NCBI RefSeq assembly: GCF_027257975.1
Contig: NZ_JANZKX010000007.1
Location: 62,001-126,000, forward strand
Direction of reading: 5' to 3'
Length of the DNA stretch: 64,000 nucleotides
Source of the DNA: Pelomonas sp. BJYL3
Lineage (GTDB): Bacteria; Pseudomonadota; Gammaproteobacteria; Burkholderiales; Burkholderiaceae_C
Position numbers and translations under genes: made by a program. Position 1 is the first letter of the stretch. The number at the start of each line of letters is the position of its first letter. The notes beneath the pieces are model-generated. The model was not told where the DNA came from. It was given only the letters and a program-made list of their open reading frames with translations, and searched no databases. Below are positions 29,073 through 37,082 of the stretch, piece after piece.

Positions 29073-31055
29073 TCAATCCCGCTGTGCCAGCGCCCGCGCG
29101 ATGTGCCCGCGCTTGACCGTGGGCTTGGGCACGCGCACGTCGAACCAGCGGCGCACGTCTTCGTCCACGCCGATGCCGTGCATGAAGTTGTAGAGGCCCT
29201 TCTTCAGCGCGCGGCCCATGGCGTCGTGGTCGGTGCCGGTGGGGTCGATGAAGCCGACATCGTTCTTCGCGAAGCGGCCCTCGGGCAGGGGCAGCAGCTG
29301 CACGCCGAACTGCTCGGGATTCAGGCCCACGGGCGAATGCACGGTGCAGGCGAAGCGGTGGAAGAAGCCGCTGTGGATGCAGCCGTTCTCGAAGAGCTGG
29401 CGCACGTATTCCAGCGCGTCCACCGTGTCCTGCACGGTCTGCGTGGGGAAGCCGTACATCAGGTAGGCATGGACCAGCACGCCGGCATCGGCGAAGGCCT
29501 TGGTGACGCGCGCCACCTGCTCCACGCTCACGCCCTTGTTCATCAGCTTCAGCAGGCGGTCCGAGGCCACCTCCAGCCCGCCGGAGATGGCGATGCAGCC
29601 GCTGTCGGCCAGCTGCTGGCACAGCTCGGGGGTGAAGGTCTTCTCGAAGCGCACATTGCCCCACCAGCTGATGGCCGTGCCGCGCGCCTGCAGCTCGGCG
29701 GCCAGCGCCTTCAGCGACTTGGGCGGCGCGGCTTCGTCGACGAAATGGAAGCCGGTCTGCCCCGTCTCCTTCACGATGGCCTCGATGCGGTCGACCAGCG
29801 TGGCCGCGGTGGCGCCCTCGTAGCGGGAGATGTAGTCCAGCGAGACATCGCAGAAGCTGCACTTCTTCCAGTAGCAGCCGTGGGCCACGGTGAGCTTGTT
29901 CCAGCGCCCGTCGGACCAGAGCCGGTTCATGGGGTTGAGCATGTCCAGCAGAGACAGGTAGCGCTCGATGGGCAGGCCGTCCCAGGTGGGCGTGCCCACC
30001 TCCTCGAAGGGGATGTCCGGCTCGGCCAGGTGGCGCCAGCGCACCTCGCCGTCCTCGCGCACGAAGGTGCGCACCAGGCGCTGCGCCGAGCGCTGTCCGG
30101 CCAGGTGTTCCAGCAGGGCCAGCAGGGGGCGCTCGCCGCCGTCCAGGGTGATGAAGTCGACGTAGTCGAAGAGCCGCGGCTCGGCGAGCTCGCGCAGCTC
30201 GGTGTTGACGAAGCCGCCGCCCAGCACCAGGGTCACCCCGGGCCGATGCGCCTTGATGGCCTGCCCCATGCGCAGGGCCGCATAGACCGCGCCGGGGAAG
30301 GGGACGGACAGCAGGACGACGTCCGGCTTCGTCTCGTCCACCGCGGCGAGGGTCAGGTCTTGCAGGGTGCGGGCGATCAGGTTGGGCGGCGCGGCCAGCG
30401 CCTCGGCCAGCGGATCGAAGTGCGGCTGTGCGGTGGCCAGGCTCTCGGCATAGCGCACGAACTCGAAGCGGGGGTCGACGGCGTCGCGCAGCACGTCGGC
30501 CAGGTCATTGAGGTACAGCGTGGCCAGGTGGCGGGCGCGGTCCTGCAGCCCGAGGGCGCCGAAGGCCCAGGCCAGGGGGTCTTCGCCCTCGTCGGCCAGG
30601 TAGTGGTCGATGGTGGCGAAGCGCGCGCCCTCGGGCAGGAACTGCCGGGTGTTGATGCGGTGCGCCAGCGTGGGGTCGCGCCCCTGCAGGAAGCCGATCA
30701 CGCGGTCCACGGTGGCCTCGTAGGCCGGGTACTGCCCGGCGAAGCTGCGGGTCTGGTCCGTCTGCTGCTTCGGGGGCAGCGCCTCCACGGCCTCAAGCAT
30801 CTGCCGCAAGCCGGCCCGCGAGAAGAGCTGCAGCACCAGGGCCAGGGCGAGGTCGCGCTGTTCGCAGTGCAGACCGCGCGAGCGCAGGAAGCCGGTCAGG
30901 TAGGCGGTGGAGGGATAGGGCGTGTTCAGCTGCGTCATCGGGGGGATGAGCGCGAGCACACGCAGGTCGGTCACGGCGGGCACGATGGCGGGGCGGGGCA
31001 GGGTGGAGCGGGGCGCTGATGGCTGAACTGTACGCGGCCATGCAGCCGGCGGCAT
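29073..31055 (-). CDS. B12-binding domain radical SAM protein
   Basis: Up to 660 aa. A Rossmann-like cobalamin-binding region (about residues 30-330: PDVVLLSVPFPG, VTLVLGGGFVNTEL) precedes a radical SAM domain whose iron-sulfur cysteines are C394, C399 and C402 (HGCYWKKCSFCDV). The spacing is CX4CX2C rather than the textbook CX3CX2C; I recall this variant in some B12-type members. Such proteins methylate or rearrange unactivated carbons; the substrate is unknown. The first 24 residues look non-conserved, so a GTG start near residue 25-28 is possible. Confidence 0.85.
   Translation of the reverse strand: MPPAAWPRTVQPSAPRSTLPRPAIVPAVTDLRVLALIPPMTQLNTPYPSTAYLTGFLRSRGLHCEQRDLALALVLQLFSRAGLRQMLEAVEALPPKQQTDQTRSFAGQYPAYEATVDRVIGFLQGRDPTLAHRINTRQFLPEGARFATIDHYLADEGEDPLAWAFGALGLQDRARHLATLYLNDLADVLRDAVDPRFEFVRYAESLATAQPHFDPLAEALAAPPNLIARTLQDLTLAAVDETKPDVVLLSVPFPGAVYAALRMGQAIKAHRPGVTLVLGGGFVNTELRELAEPRLFDYVDFITLDGGERPLLALLEHLAGQRSAQRLVRTFVREDGEVRWRHLAEPDIPFEEVGTPTWDGLPIERYLSLLDMLNPMNRLWSDGRWNKLTVAHGCYWKKCSFCDVSLDYISRYEGATAATLVDRIEAIVKETGQTGFHFVDEAAPPKSLKALAAELQARGTAISWWGNVRFEKTFTPELCQQLADSGCIAISGGLEVASDRLLKLMNKGVSVEQVARVTKAFADAGVLVHAYLMYGFPTQTVQDTVDALEYVRQLFENGCIHSGFFHRFACTVHSPVGLNPEQFGVQLLPLPEGRFAKNDVGFIDPTGTDHDAMGRALKKGLYNFMHGIGVDEDVRRWFDVRVPKPTVKRGHIARALAQRD
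30350..30363 (+). repeat. Dispersed 13-base repeat, copy 3
   Basis: GGGTCAGGTCTTGC, antisense within the radical SAM coding sequence (reads LQDLTL there). Confidence 0.7.
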
Positions 31056-31065
31056 CCCAATGAGA

Positions 31066-31101
31066 AAGCCCGCGTGGCACGTTGTGCGCCACAGCGGGCT
31101 T
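31066..31101 (-). terminator. Terminator of the HU gene
   Basis: AAGCCCGC-GTGGC stem arms (31066-31078) pair with GCGCCAC-A-GCGGGCTT (to 31101); read on the minus strand the hairpin ends in TTTCTC. It separates HU from the radical SAM gene. Confidence 0.8.
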
Positions 31102-31137
31102 GGGCGTCACGACGCAGGCACGCGGCCTGCGTGGTGA

Positions 31138-31494
31138 TTACTTCTTCTTCTTGGCGACGGGCTTGGCAGCCTTGGCAGCCGGCTTGGCTTCAGCCTTGGC
31201 AGCCTTGCGGGCAGCGGCCTTGGGGTCCACGGCGGCCTTGAAGCCAGCGCCCGGGGTGAACTTGGGCAGCTTGGCAGCGGCGATCTTGATCTTCTCGCCG
31301 GTGCTGGGGTTCACGCCGGTGCGGGCAGCGCGGGCGTGTTGCTTGAAGGAGCCAAAGCCGGGGATGGACACGGTGCCACCCTTCTTCACCGTGGTGACCA
31401 CGGCATCCAGCAGGGTTTCGACGATGCGGCCGGCTTCGGCCTTGGTCAGCTCGTGCTTGGAAGCCAGATGTTCGATCAGTTCGGTCTTGTTCAT
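31138..31494 (-). CDS. hup: HU-family DNA-binding protein with lysine/alanine-rich C-terminal tail
   Basis: 118 aa. Residues 1-90 are a normal HU fold (MNKTELIEHLASKHELTKAE; GFGSFKQHARAARTGVNPST). Residues 91-118 form a tail of repeated K-A-A, P-A-A-K and A-K-P elements ending KPVAKKKK, like the tail of histone H1 or of the Pseudomonas AlgP protein. Such a tail would compact DNA or bridge strands. A sigma-70 promoter and a terminator are both visible, so it is a single-gene unit. Confidence 0.94.
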   Translation of the reverse strand: MNKTELIEHLASKHELTKAEAGRIVETLLDAVVTTVKKGGTVSIPGFGSFKQHARAARTGVNPSTGEKIKIAAAKLPKFTPGAGFKAAVDPKAAARKAAKAEAKPAAKAAKPVAKKKK

Positions 31495-31538
31495 TCGTAT
31501 GAAGTTTGGTTGAGCCCGAACAGGCTCGGGCGGCGCGG

Positions 31539-31566
31539 ATTGTGCCCGATAAACACGGGCCCGCAA
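31539..31566 (-). promoter_or_regulatory. Sigma-70 promoter of the HU gene
   Basis: On the minus strand: TTGCGG (31566-31561), 16-base spacer, CACAAT (31544-31539), about 45 bases before the HU ATG. Confidence 0.6.
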
Positions 31567-31767
31567 GCGTGGTTTCTCGCAAAAGTCCCAAGGGCAGGGG
31601 GCTCTGGGGCGGCGAGCTCGGGAAAGTCCCATGCCTACGGGGTGCGCGGGCGGCCTGCTACCGGCGGCAGGAGGCCCGTCAGCTGACGGCTGTCTGACGC
31701 CAGCCCCCGTGCGCGCCGCCGCCCCTGGCGGCAAAAACTGCCTGCTGCCGGCACGGCGCCGCGGGTA

Positions 31768-31783
31768 TGGCGATTGCCTTGCA
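31768..31783 (+). promoter_or_regulatory. Sigma-54 type promoter upstream of the Gly-rich gene (one core mismatch)
   Basis: TGGCGATTGCCTTGCA: GG-N10-GC with TTGC intact and one change (A to G) in GGCA. The predicted transcript has a leader of about 118 bases. Confidence 0.5.
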
Positions 31784-31911
31784 AGGGCAGACCGGTCACG
31801 CCAGCGCGGCCCCCCGGGGCGGCCTGGCAGGCCACGTCTGCCCGTGCGGGCCCGGCGCCCCGCGGGAGACCGGTCACCGATGAATTCTGAACATTCGCGA
31901 AAGGATGCACT

Positions 31912-32868
31912 ATGAACCAGCAGGGTCGAAATCAGGGCCGCCACGAGGACCAGGGCCAGCGCAGCCGCAGTGGCAGCAACTACGGCGATTGGTCGAGCAA
32001 CCGACCCCAGGGCCAGGAGCAGTTCCAGGGCGGTGGCCAGGGCTCGCAGCAGGGTGGCTATCAAGGCAGCTACCAGGGCGGCTCCCAGGGCGGCGGCATG
32101 GGCTCGCAGCACTTCGGCAGTGGCCATGACAACGGCGGGCACCAGGGCGGCTACGGCTCGCAGGGTGGCTGGCAGGGCGGTGCCCAGGGCATGTACGGCG
32201 AGCACGGCGGCTACGGCAACCAGCAGTTCGGCGGCGGCTACGGCGGCAGCTATGGCCACAACTACCCCGGCGCAGGCAGCGGCTTTGGCAGCCAGCCGGG
32301 GCAGGGCCACTATGGGCAGCCCGGCCACTTTGGCCCGGGCGGCGGCCAGTCCATGCAGGGGCAGCCGTACGGCTCCGGGGGCACGGGCTTTGGCGGCAGC
32401 AACGGCGGGGGCTACGGCGGCCTCGGTGGCCAGGGCGGCATGGGCAGTGGCCACAGCGGCTACGGCAACGCGGGCGGCATGAGCGGCAGCTATGGCGGCA
32501 GCTACGGCAGCGGCCAAGGCGGCATGGGCGGGAGCTACGGGCAGCAAGGGGGCCAGCAGGGCCACTTCGATCCCGACTACCACCAGTGGCGCGAGGAGCA
32601 GATGCGCACTCTGGACAACGACTACCACTCCTGGCGCCAGGACCGCTACAAGAAGTTCTCCGACGAGTTCAACCAGTGGCGCAGCCAGCGGCCTCAGCAA
32701 GGCAGCGGCAGCCACGCCAGCGGCTCGGACGAGAACAGCGAAAGCGGCAGCCACGGCGCCTCGGGCAGCGGCAGTTCCGGCAGCTCGTCCGGCAGCGGCA
32801 CCTCGAGCACCGGCACCTCGAGCACCGGCACCGCGAGCACCGGCACCGCGAGCAGCCGCACCAAGTAA
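31912..32868 (+). CDS. Low-complexity Gly/Gln/Ser/Tyr protein with a DY-WR repeat core
   Basis: 318 aa with no signal peptide. Residues 1-225 are almost entirely G, Q, S, Y, N and H in short units such as GGYG, QGG and GSYGG, a composition typical of disordered, phase-separating proteins. About residues 222-262 form a distinct charged core in which one element occurs about three times: DYHQWREEQ, DYHSWRQDR and EFNQWRSQR. I recall similar D-Y-x-x-W-R cores in uncharacterised Burkholderiales proteins. The tail is Ser/Gly/Thr repeats. GAAAGGA precedes the ATG. Its role is unknown; promoter type and neighbours suggest a stress function. Confidence 0.85.
   Translation: MNQQGRNQGRHEDQGQRSRSGSNYGDWSSNRPQGQEQFQGGGQGSQQGGYQGSYQGGSQGGGMGSQHFGSGHDNGGHQGGYGSQGGWQGGAQGMYGEHGGYGNQQFGGGYGGSYGHNYPGAGSGFGSQPGQGHYGQPGHFGPGGGQSMQGQPYGSGGTGFGGSNGGGYGGLGGQGGMGSGHSGYGNAGGMSGSYGGSYGSGQGGMGGSYGQQGGQQGHFDPDYHQWREEQMRTLDNDYHSWRQDRYKKFSDEFNQWRSQRPQQGSGSHASGSDENSESGSHGASGSGSSGSSSGSGTSSTGTSSTGTASTGTASSRTK
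32800..32859 (+). repeat. Four tandem 15-base repeats in the C-terminal tail
   Basis: Unit ACCTCGAGCACCGGC / ACCGCGAGCACCGGC, in frame, encoding T-S/A-S-T-G. Confidence 0.85.
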
Positions 32869-32908
32869 GGCCGCGCCCGCCTCGTCCGGACGAGGCCTTG
32901 CGATGCCC

Positions 32909-32938
32909 GCCGGCTCCGCCCTCATGGCCGGAGCCGGC
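32909..32938. terminator. GC-rich hairpin after the Gly-rich gene
   Basis: GCCGGCTCCG pairs with CGGAGCCGGC around a 10-base loop; a second perfect palindrome GCCTCGTCC/GGACGAGGC lies just before it (32879-32896). No T-run, so termination is uncertain. Confidence 0.45.
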
Positions 32939-33035
32939 CCAGCAAGGCCCGTCCGCCTTGTGCCCAGGCCTGTGCCGGGCGGCCGGATGCCCACGGCAGG
33001 CGTCCGCGGCCCCTGGCGCGGGCATCAGGACCTCC

Positions 33036-34295
33036 ATGTCACCTCTCGTCGTCTTCAGTCATCTGCGCTGGTCCTTCGTCTACCAGCGCCCCCAGCACCT
33101 GATGTCCCGCCTGGCCCGGCACCGTCCGGTGCTCTTCATCGAGGAGCCGGTCCATGACCCCGGTCCCGCTCGGCTGGACAGCAGCTGGCAGGGCCGCCAC
33201 CTCGAAGTGCTGACGCCCTGCACGCCCTTGCCTTCACAGGGCTTTGATGCGGAGCAGGCCCTCTTTCTGCGACCCCTGTTGCGCCGCGCGCTGCAGGAGC
33301 GCGGCCTGCGTTCCCCCATGGCCTGGCTCTACACGCCCATGGCCCTGCCGGTGGCTCGGGCCCTGGATCCCGCGCTGTGGATCTACGACTGCATGGACGA
33401 GCTGTCCGCCTTCAAGGGCGCGCCGCCTGAGCTCCCCGAGCGCGAGCGCGAGCTGATGGAGCTCGCCGACCTGGTGCTCACCGGCGGCCCGGCGCTCTAC
33501 GAAGCCAAGCGCGCGCTGCATCCCCATGTGCACTGCATGCCCAGCGCGGTCGACGTGGCGCATTTCCAGCCGGCCGTTCAGGACCCGGAAGCCACGCGCT
33601 GCGCCGAGACCCTGCAGGGCGCCTTGCCCCGGCCCCGGCTGGGCTTCTTCGGTGTCATCGACGAGCGCATGGACCTGGACCTGCTCGCCCATCTGGCCGA
33701 TGCCCGCCCGCAATGGCAGATCGTGATGGTGGGCCCCGTGGTCAAGATCGATCCCGCCAGCCTCCCGCGACGCCCCAACATCCACTGGCTGGGCATGCAG
33801 AGCTACCAGGTCCTGCCCGCCCTCATGGCCGGCTGGGACGTCTGCCTCATGCCCTTTGCCCTCAACGAATCCACCCGCTTCATCAGCCCCACCAAGACCC
33901 TGGAATATCTGGCCGGCGAGAAGCCCGTGGTCAGCACGCCCGTGCCTGATGTGCAGCGGCTGTATGGCGCCGTGGTCCGCATCGCCCGCACGGCCGAGGC
34001 CTTTGTGGAGGCCTGCGAGCAAGCCCTGCACGAGAGCCCCGGCCAGCGCCGCCAGCGCCTGACGCATGCGATGGACGTGGTGGCCTCCTATTCCTGGGAC
34101 AGCAGTGCACAGGTGGTGCACGAGCTGCTGGAGGAGGCGCTGGAGTCCCGCCTGATGGGCGGGAGCGCCCCGCTCGCCACGCGGGGGGGGCCGCTGCCGG
34201 CGATGCAGGCGCGCGCAGAGTCCACGCCGGCGGCAGCCTCGGCCGCCCGGACCCAGGCCGCCGCGCTGGCAGCCGCACGGGCCGGCCGCCGCTGA
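33036..34295 (+). CDS. Glycosyltransferase family 1/4-like protein
   Basis: 420 aa. Opens with PLVVFSHLRWSFVYQRPQHL, a start typical of a GT subgroup that precedes sugar-chain operons, and has a C-terminal nucleotide-sugar domain (RPNIHWLGMQSYQVLPALMA, then STRFISPTKTLEYLAGEKPVVST with the E-x7-like donor contacts). The last 50 residues are Ala-rich. First gene of a plus-strand unit continuing with an amidohydrolase and a GT4 enzyme, each after 12 bases. Acceptor and donor unknown. Confidence 0.85.
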   Translation: MSPLVVFSHLRWSFVYQRPQHLMSRLARHRPVLFIEEPVHDPGPARLDSSWQGRHLEVLTPCTPLPSQGFDAEQALFLRPLLRRALQERGLRSPMAWLYTPMALPVARALDPALWIYDCMDELSAFKGAPPELPERERELMELADLVLTGGPALYEAKRALHPHVHCMPSAVDVAHFQPAVQDPEATRCAETLQGALPRPRLGFFGVIDERMDLDLLAHLADARPQWQIVMVGPVVKIDPASLPRRPNIHWLGMQSYQVLPALMAGWDVCLMPFALNESTRFISPTKTLEYLAGEKPVVSTPVPDVQRLYGAVVRIARTAEAFVEACEQALHESPGQRRQRLTHAMDVVASYSWDSSAQVVHELLEEALESRLMGGSAPLATRGGPLPAMQARAESTPAAASAARTQAAALAAARAGRR

Positions 34296-34307
34296 GGCGC
34301 GTCCGCC

Positions 34308-35348
34308 ATGAAGATCATCGACGCCCACCTGCACTGCAGTGGTCGCGAGGACAGCGGGGGCGTGCTCCGCGCCCTGGACGAGGCCGGCATCGAGCGGGGC
34401 GTGCTGCTGGCGCCCTTCCTGAGCCCGGGCCATGCGCTGGGCGATGCGGCCTCGCTGAGGCGCGGCAATGCCCACCTCGCGCGTCTGGTGCGCGGCCACG
34501 AGGACCGCCTCACCGGCTTTGCCGTGGTGGACCCTCGCGACGACCATGCCGCGCAGGATCTGCGCCATGCCATCGAGGACCTCGGCCTGCGCGGCGTCAA
34601 GATGGTGCCCACCGGCTGGTACCCCTTCGAGGAGCGGGCGCGTGGGGTGTACGAGGTGGCCTCCTCGCTGCGGCTGCCCGTGCTCTTTCACAGCGGCATC
34701 TTCATCGACGGCCGCTCCGGCCGCTTCTGCCGCCCGGTCTACTTCGAGGCCCTGCGCGACCATCCCGGCGCCCGGGTGGCCCTGGCCCACATGGGCTGGC
34801 CCTGGACCGACGAGGCCCTGGCCGTGGCGTTGATCGACCGCATCCACCAGGTGCCGCCCGAGCGTGCGCAGTTCCGCCTGGACATCTCCTTCGGCCCGCC
34901 GCCGCCCTACCGCCGGGACGTGCTGGCCCGCATGCTGGAGGTGCTGGGGCCGGGCTCGCTGCAGTTCGGCAGCGACTGCTTCCTTCCCTGCAGCGGCGCC
35001 CACCTGCGCGAGCGCCGCGACTGGGTGCAGGACCTGATGGACCTGCTGGGTCTGGACGACGCGGCCCGCGAACACATCTGGTGGGGCACGGCGGCGGCCT
35101 GGCTGGGGCTGGATGCCTCCGGCCGCCTGCCCGCCGGGTCCGGGACTGAAGCGTCGGGGACTGCCGCGGGCGCTAGGTCTGGCGCTGTGTCTGGCGCTGT
35201 GTCCGGCGCTGTGTCCGGCGCTGAGGGTCAGGTCTTGCGCCCGGCCGCGGCCACGCCACCTCCGGCTGGCGATCCGGAGTCCACCGGCCTCGCCCAGCGC
35301 CTGCGCGCCGGCAGTCCGGGCTGGGGCTGGATGCCCCGTTGTTGCTGA
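34308..35348 (+). CDS. Amidohydrolase family protein (TIM-barrel metal hydrolase)
   Basis: 346 aa. Metal-binding HxH in DAHLHCSG at the N-terminus, further ligands HSGIF and AHMGWPW, and the catalytic aspartate in FGSDCF: the amidohydrolase-2 pattern (decarboxylases, lactonases and related hydrolases). It lies between two glycosyltransferases, so a role in trimming or editing a sugar or its carrier is possible. After about residue 275 the sequence becomes Gly/Ala/Ser repeats (GAVS units) and then non-conserved, so the tail may be accidental. Confidence 0.8.
   Translation: MKIIDAHLHCSGREDSGGVLRALDEAGIERGVLLAPFLSPGHALGDAASLRRGNAHLARLVRGHEDRLTGFAVVDPRDDHAAQDLRHAIEDLGLRGVKMVPTGWYPFEERARGVYEVASSLRLPVLFHSGIFIDGRSGRFCRPVYFEALRDHPGARVALAHMGWPWTDEALAVALIDRIHQVPPERAQFRLDISFGPPPPYRRDVLARMLEVLGPGSLQFGSDCFLPCSGAHLRERRDWVQDLMDLLGLDDAAREHIWWGTAAAWLGLDASGRLPAGSGTEASGTAAGARSGAVSGAVSGAVSGAEGQVLRPAAATPPPAGDPESTGLAQRLRAGSPGWGWMPRCC
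35178..35225 (+). repeat. Four tandem 12-base repeats in the amidohydrolase tail
   Basis: Unit TCTGGCGCTGTG / TCCGGCGCTGTG, in frame, giving repeated SGAV. It runs directly into dispersed repeat copy 4. Confidence 0.85.
35225..35238 (+). repeat. Dispersed 13-base repeat, copy 4
   Basis: GGGTCAGGTCTTGC, inside the degenerate 3' end of the amidohydrolase gene. Confidence 0.7.
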
Positions 35349-35360
35349 CACAGGAAGCCT

Positions 35361-36557
35361 ATGGACAGAAAGACCGTCGCCGTGGCCCGGCCTGGCGCTG
35401 CAGCGGCTGCCGGGCGTCGCCTCCACGTGCTGGAGTGCGTGGGCAATGCCATCGTGGGCGGCATGGAGCGCTGGGTCGAGCGCCTGGTCGGGCAGCTGCC
35501 GCGGGACCGCTTCCGCGTCAGCCTGCTGTGCCCCTACGAGGGCCGATTCAGTGCCACCCTGCGCGCCCTGGGCGCCGAGGTCTTCTGCGTGCCCATGCCC
35601 GAGGACCCCTGCTGGAGCGCCGTGCAGGTGGTGCAGGCCCTGGTGCGCAGCTCGGGCGTGGACCTGCTGCACGCCCACCTGCCCAATGCCCACGCGCTGG
35701 CGGGCCTGGTCTCCAGGCTCACCGACGTGCCCCTGCTGAGCACCATCCATGGCCGCCAGCTGACCCTGCTGGACCTGGAGGTGCACCGCGCCGTCCACAG
35801 CCACCTGAGCGTGGTCTGCCGCCACAGCTACTACCACGCGCTGGGCCTGGGCGTGGACATGCGCCGCCTCAGCTGCGAGCCCAATGGCGTGGATACGCAC
35901 GGCTTCCACCCGGGCCCGCGGCCCGCGCAGGGCCTGCGTGCGCGACTGGGCCTGGCGCAGGAAGCGCCCCTGGTGGGCTTCGTCGGGCGGTTGTCGCCGG
36001 AGAAGGGGCCGGAGCAGTTTCTGCGCGCCGTCTCGCTGCTGCAGGAAGGACTGCCCGAGGCCACACGCTTCGTGATGGTCGGCGAAGGGCCGATGCAGGC
36101 CGCTCTGGAGGCCGAGCAGGCGCGCCTGGGCCTGGGGCAGCGCGTGATGCTGACTGGCCACTGGGACGACATGCCCGGCCTGTACCGGGAGCTCGACCTG
36201 CTGGTGTCCACCTCCCACTCCGAGGCCATGCCCCTGGCCCTGATGGAGGGCATGGCCAGCGGCCTGCCCGTGGTGGCGACGCGTGTGGGCGGCATCCCGG
36301 AGATCGTGCAGCACGGCCTCAGCGGCTGGCTGGTGGCGGCGCGGGACATCGAGGACATCGCCGGGCGCGTGCGCCAGATGCTGGCCCAGCCCGGGCTGCG
36401 TCAGCGCATGGGCGCCGCGGCGCGCCAGGACATGGTGGAGCGCCTGGACCTCGGGCCCAGCCTGGACCGGGTGGCAACGCTGATGCAGGCCCTGGCCCGC
36501 CCCGCCCATGAGCCCCATCGCCTGGAAGACGTCAGCGTCCTCGGGCGCGCCTCCTGA
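35361..36557 (+). CDS. Glycosyltransferase family 4
   Basis: 398 aa, GT-B fold. N-domain: VGNAIVGGMERWVERLVGQL (the usual G-G-x-E-x-h acceptor loop), LLHAHLPNAH. C-domain: VGFVGRLSPEKGPEQFL and the donor-binding STSHSEAMPLALMEGMASGLPVVAT with the E-x7-E arrangement. Retaining enzyme that transfers a sugar from a nucleotide donor, probably at the cytoplasmic face of the inner membrane. Third gene of the unit beginning at 33036. Confidence 0.9.
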   Translation: MDRKTVAVARPGAAAAAGRRLHVLECVGNAIVGGMERWVERLVGQLPRDRFRVSLLCPYEGRFSATLRALGAEVFCVPMPEDPCWSAVQVVQALVRSSGVDLLHAHLPNAHALAGLVSRLTDVPLLSTIHGRQLTLLDLEVHRAVHSHLSVVCRHSYYHALGLGVDMRRLSCEPNGVDTHGFHPGPRPAQGLRARLGLAQEAPLVGFVGRLSPEKGPEQFLRAVSLLQEGLPEATRFVMVGEGPMQAALEAEQARLGLGQRVMLTGHWDDMPGLYRELDLLVSTSHSEAMPLALMEGMASGLPVVATRVGGIPEIVQHGLSGWLVAARDIEDIAGRVRQMLAQPGLRQRMGAAARQDMVERLDLGPSLDRVATLMQALARPAHEPHRLEDVSVLGRAS

Positions 36558-36591
36558 GGCCGCGCGGGCGGCATCGCGCGGCAAATCCGGC

Positions 36592-36607
36592 GGGCATGAA
36601 AGCTGCC
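36592..36607 (+). promoter_or_regulatory. Sigma-54 type promoter upstream of the DUF4398-OmpA pair (one core mismatch)
   Basis: GGGCATGAAAGCTGCC: GGCA-N6-CTGC. Predicted start of transcription about 24 bases before the ATG at 36641, with AAAGGA in the leader. Confidence 0.5.
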
Positions 36608-36640
36608 CCGGGGCCGGGCCCCAGAACACAAAGGAATGCC

Positions 36641-37042
36641 ATGACATCTTCTTCTGCACGGCGGCTGCGTGCCGCGTCCCTGATCCCCGGCCTGCTGGTC
36701 CTGGCCGCCTGCGCGACGCCCGAGGGGCCGCCGGCCTCCATCGCCGCGGCCCAGCGCGCCGTCGATGCGGCCAGCAGCGATGGCGCCACCGAGCTCGCCG
36801 GCGCCGACCTGGCCCGGGCGCGCGGCAAGCTGGAGCGCGCGCGCCAGATCGCGCCCACCGACCGCCTGCGTGCCCACCGGCTGGCGGAGGAGGCGGCAGC
36901 CGATGCCGATCTCGCCCGCGCACGCAGCACGCAGCAGCGCTCTCAGCGCGCCCTGGCCGAGGTCAACCAGTCCCTGCAGACGCTGCGCGACGAGCTGCAG
37001 CGGCGCAGCGCCCAGCCCTCCAGCCCCGCGGCCTCGCGCTGA
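36641..37042 (+). CDS. DUF4398-type lipoprotein
   Basis: 133 aa. Lipobox LVLAAC with the cysteine at residue 24, then a long amphipathic helical region rich in A, R and E (ADLARARGKLERARQIA), matching DUF4398 proteins. Periplasmic helical lipoprotein, commonly paired with an OmpA-domain partner as here. AAAGGA lies 7 bases before the ATG; the in-frame ATG at 36596 precedes the putative promoter's start site and is not used here. Confidence 0.82.
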   Translation: MTSSSARRLRAASLIPGLLVLAACATPEGPPASIAAAQRAVDAASSDGATELAGADLARARGKLERARQIAPTDRLRAHRLAEEAAADADLARARSTQQRSQRALAEVNQSLQTLRDELQRRSAQPSSPAASR

Positions 37043-37082
37043 TGCGCCGGCCCACCGCCCCTTCCCTGATGCAGGAGTCCCC

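Larger units (their letters stand above)
31495..31911. other. 417-base spacer: divergent promoters of HU and the Gly-rich gene
   Basis: No gene seen. Contains the HU promoter, a sigma-54 type element reading toward the Gly-rich gene, and a direct repeat ACCGGTCAC at 31791-31799 and 31869-31877. Confidence 0.6.

Noticed and set aside
28275-31019. 914-codon plus-strand frame across the thioredoxin-fold and radical SAM genes
   Set aside because: Antisense shadow of genes with clear motifs; composition is Gln/Gly/Val-rich with no fold signature.
32888-32902. Sigma-54 element GG-N10-GC before the glycosyltransferase at 33036
   Set aside because: TTGC is present but GGCA is replaced by GGAC, and the sequence is part of a perfect palindrome that explains it better.
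33234-36923. 1229-codon open frame on the minus strand opposite three glycan genes
   Set aside because: Its product is Gly/Arg/His/Ala-rich without domain structure and runs antisense to three well-supported genes; long antisense frames are normal at this GC content.
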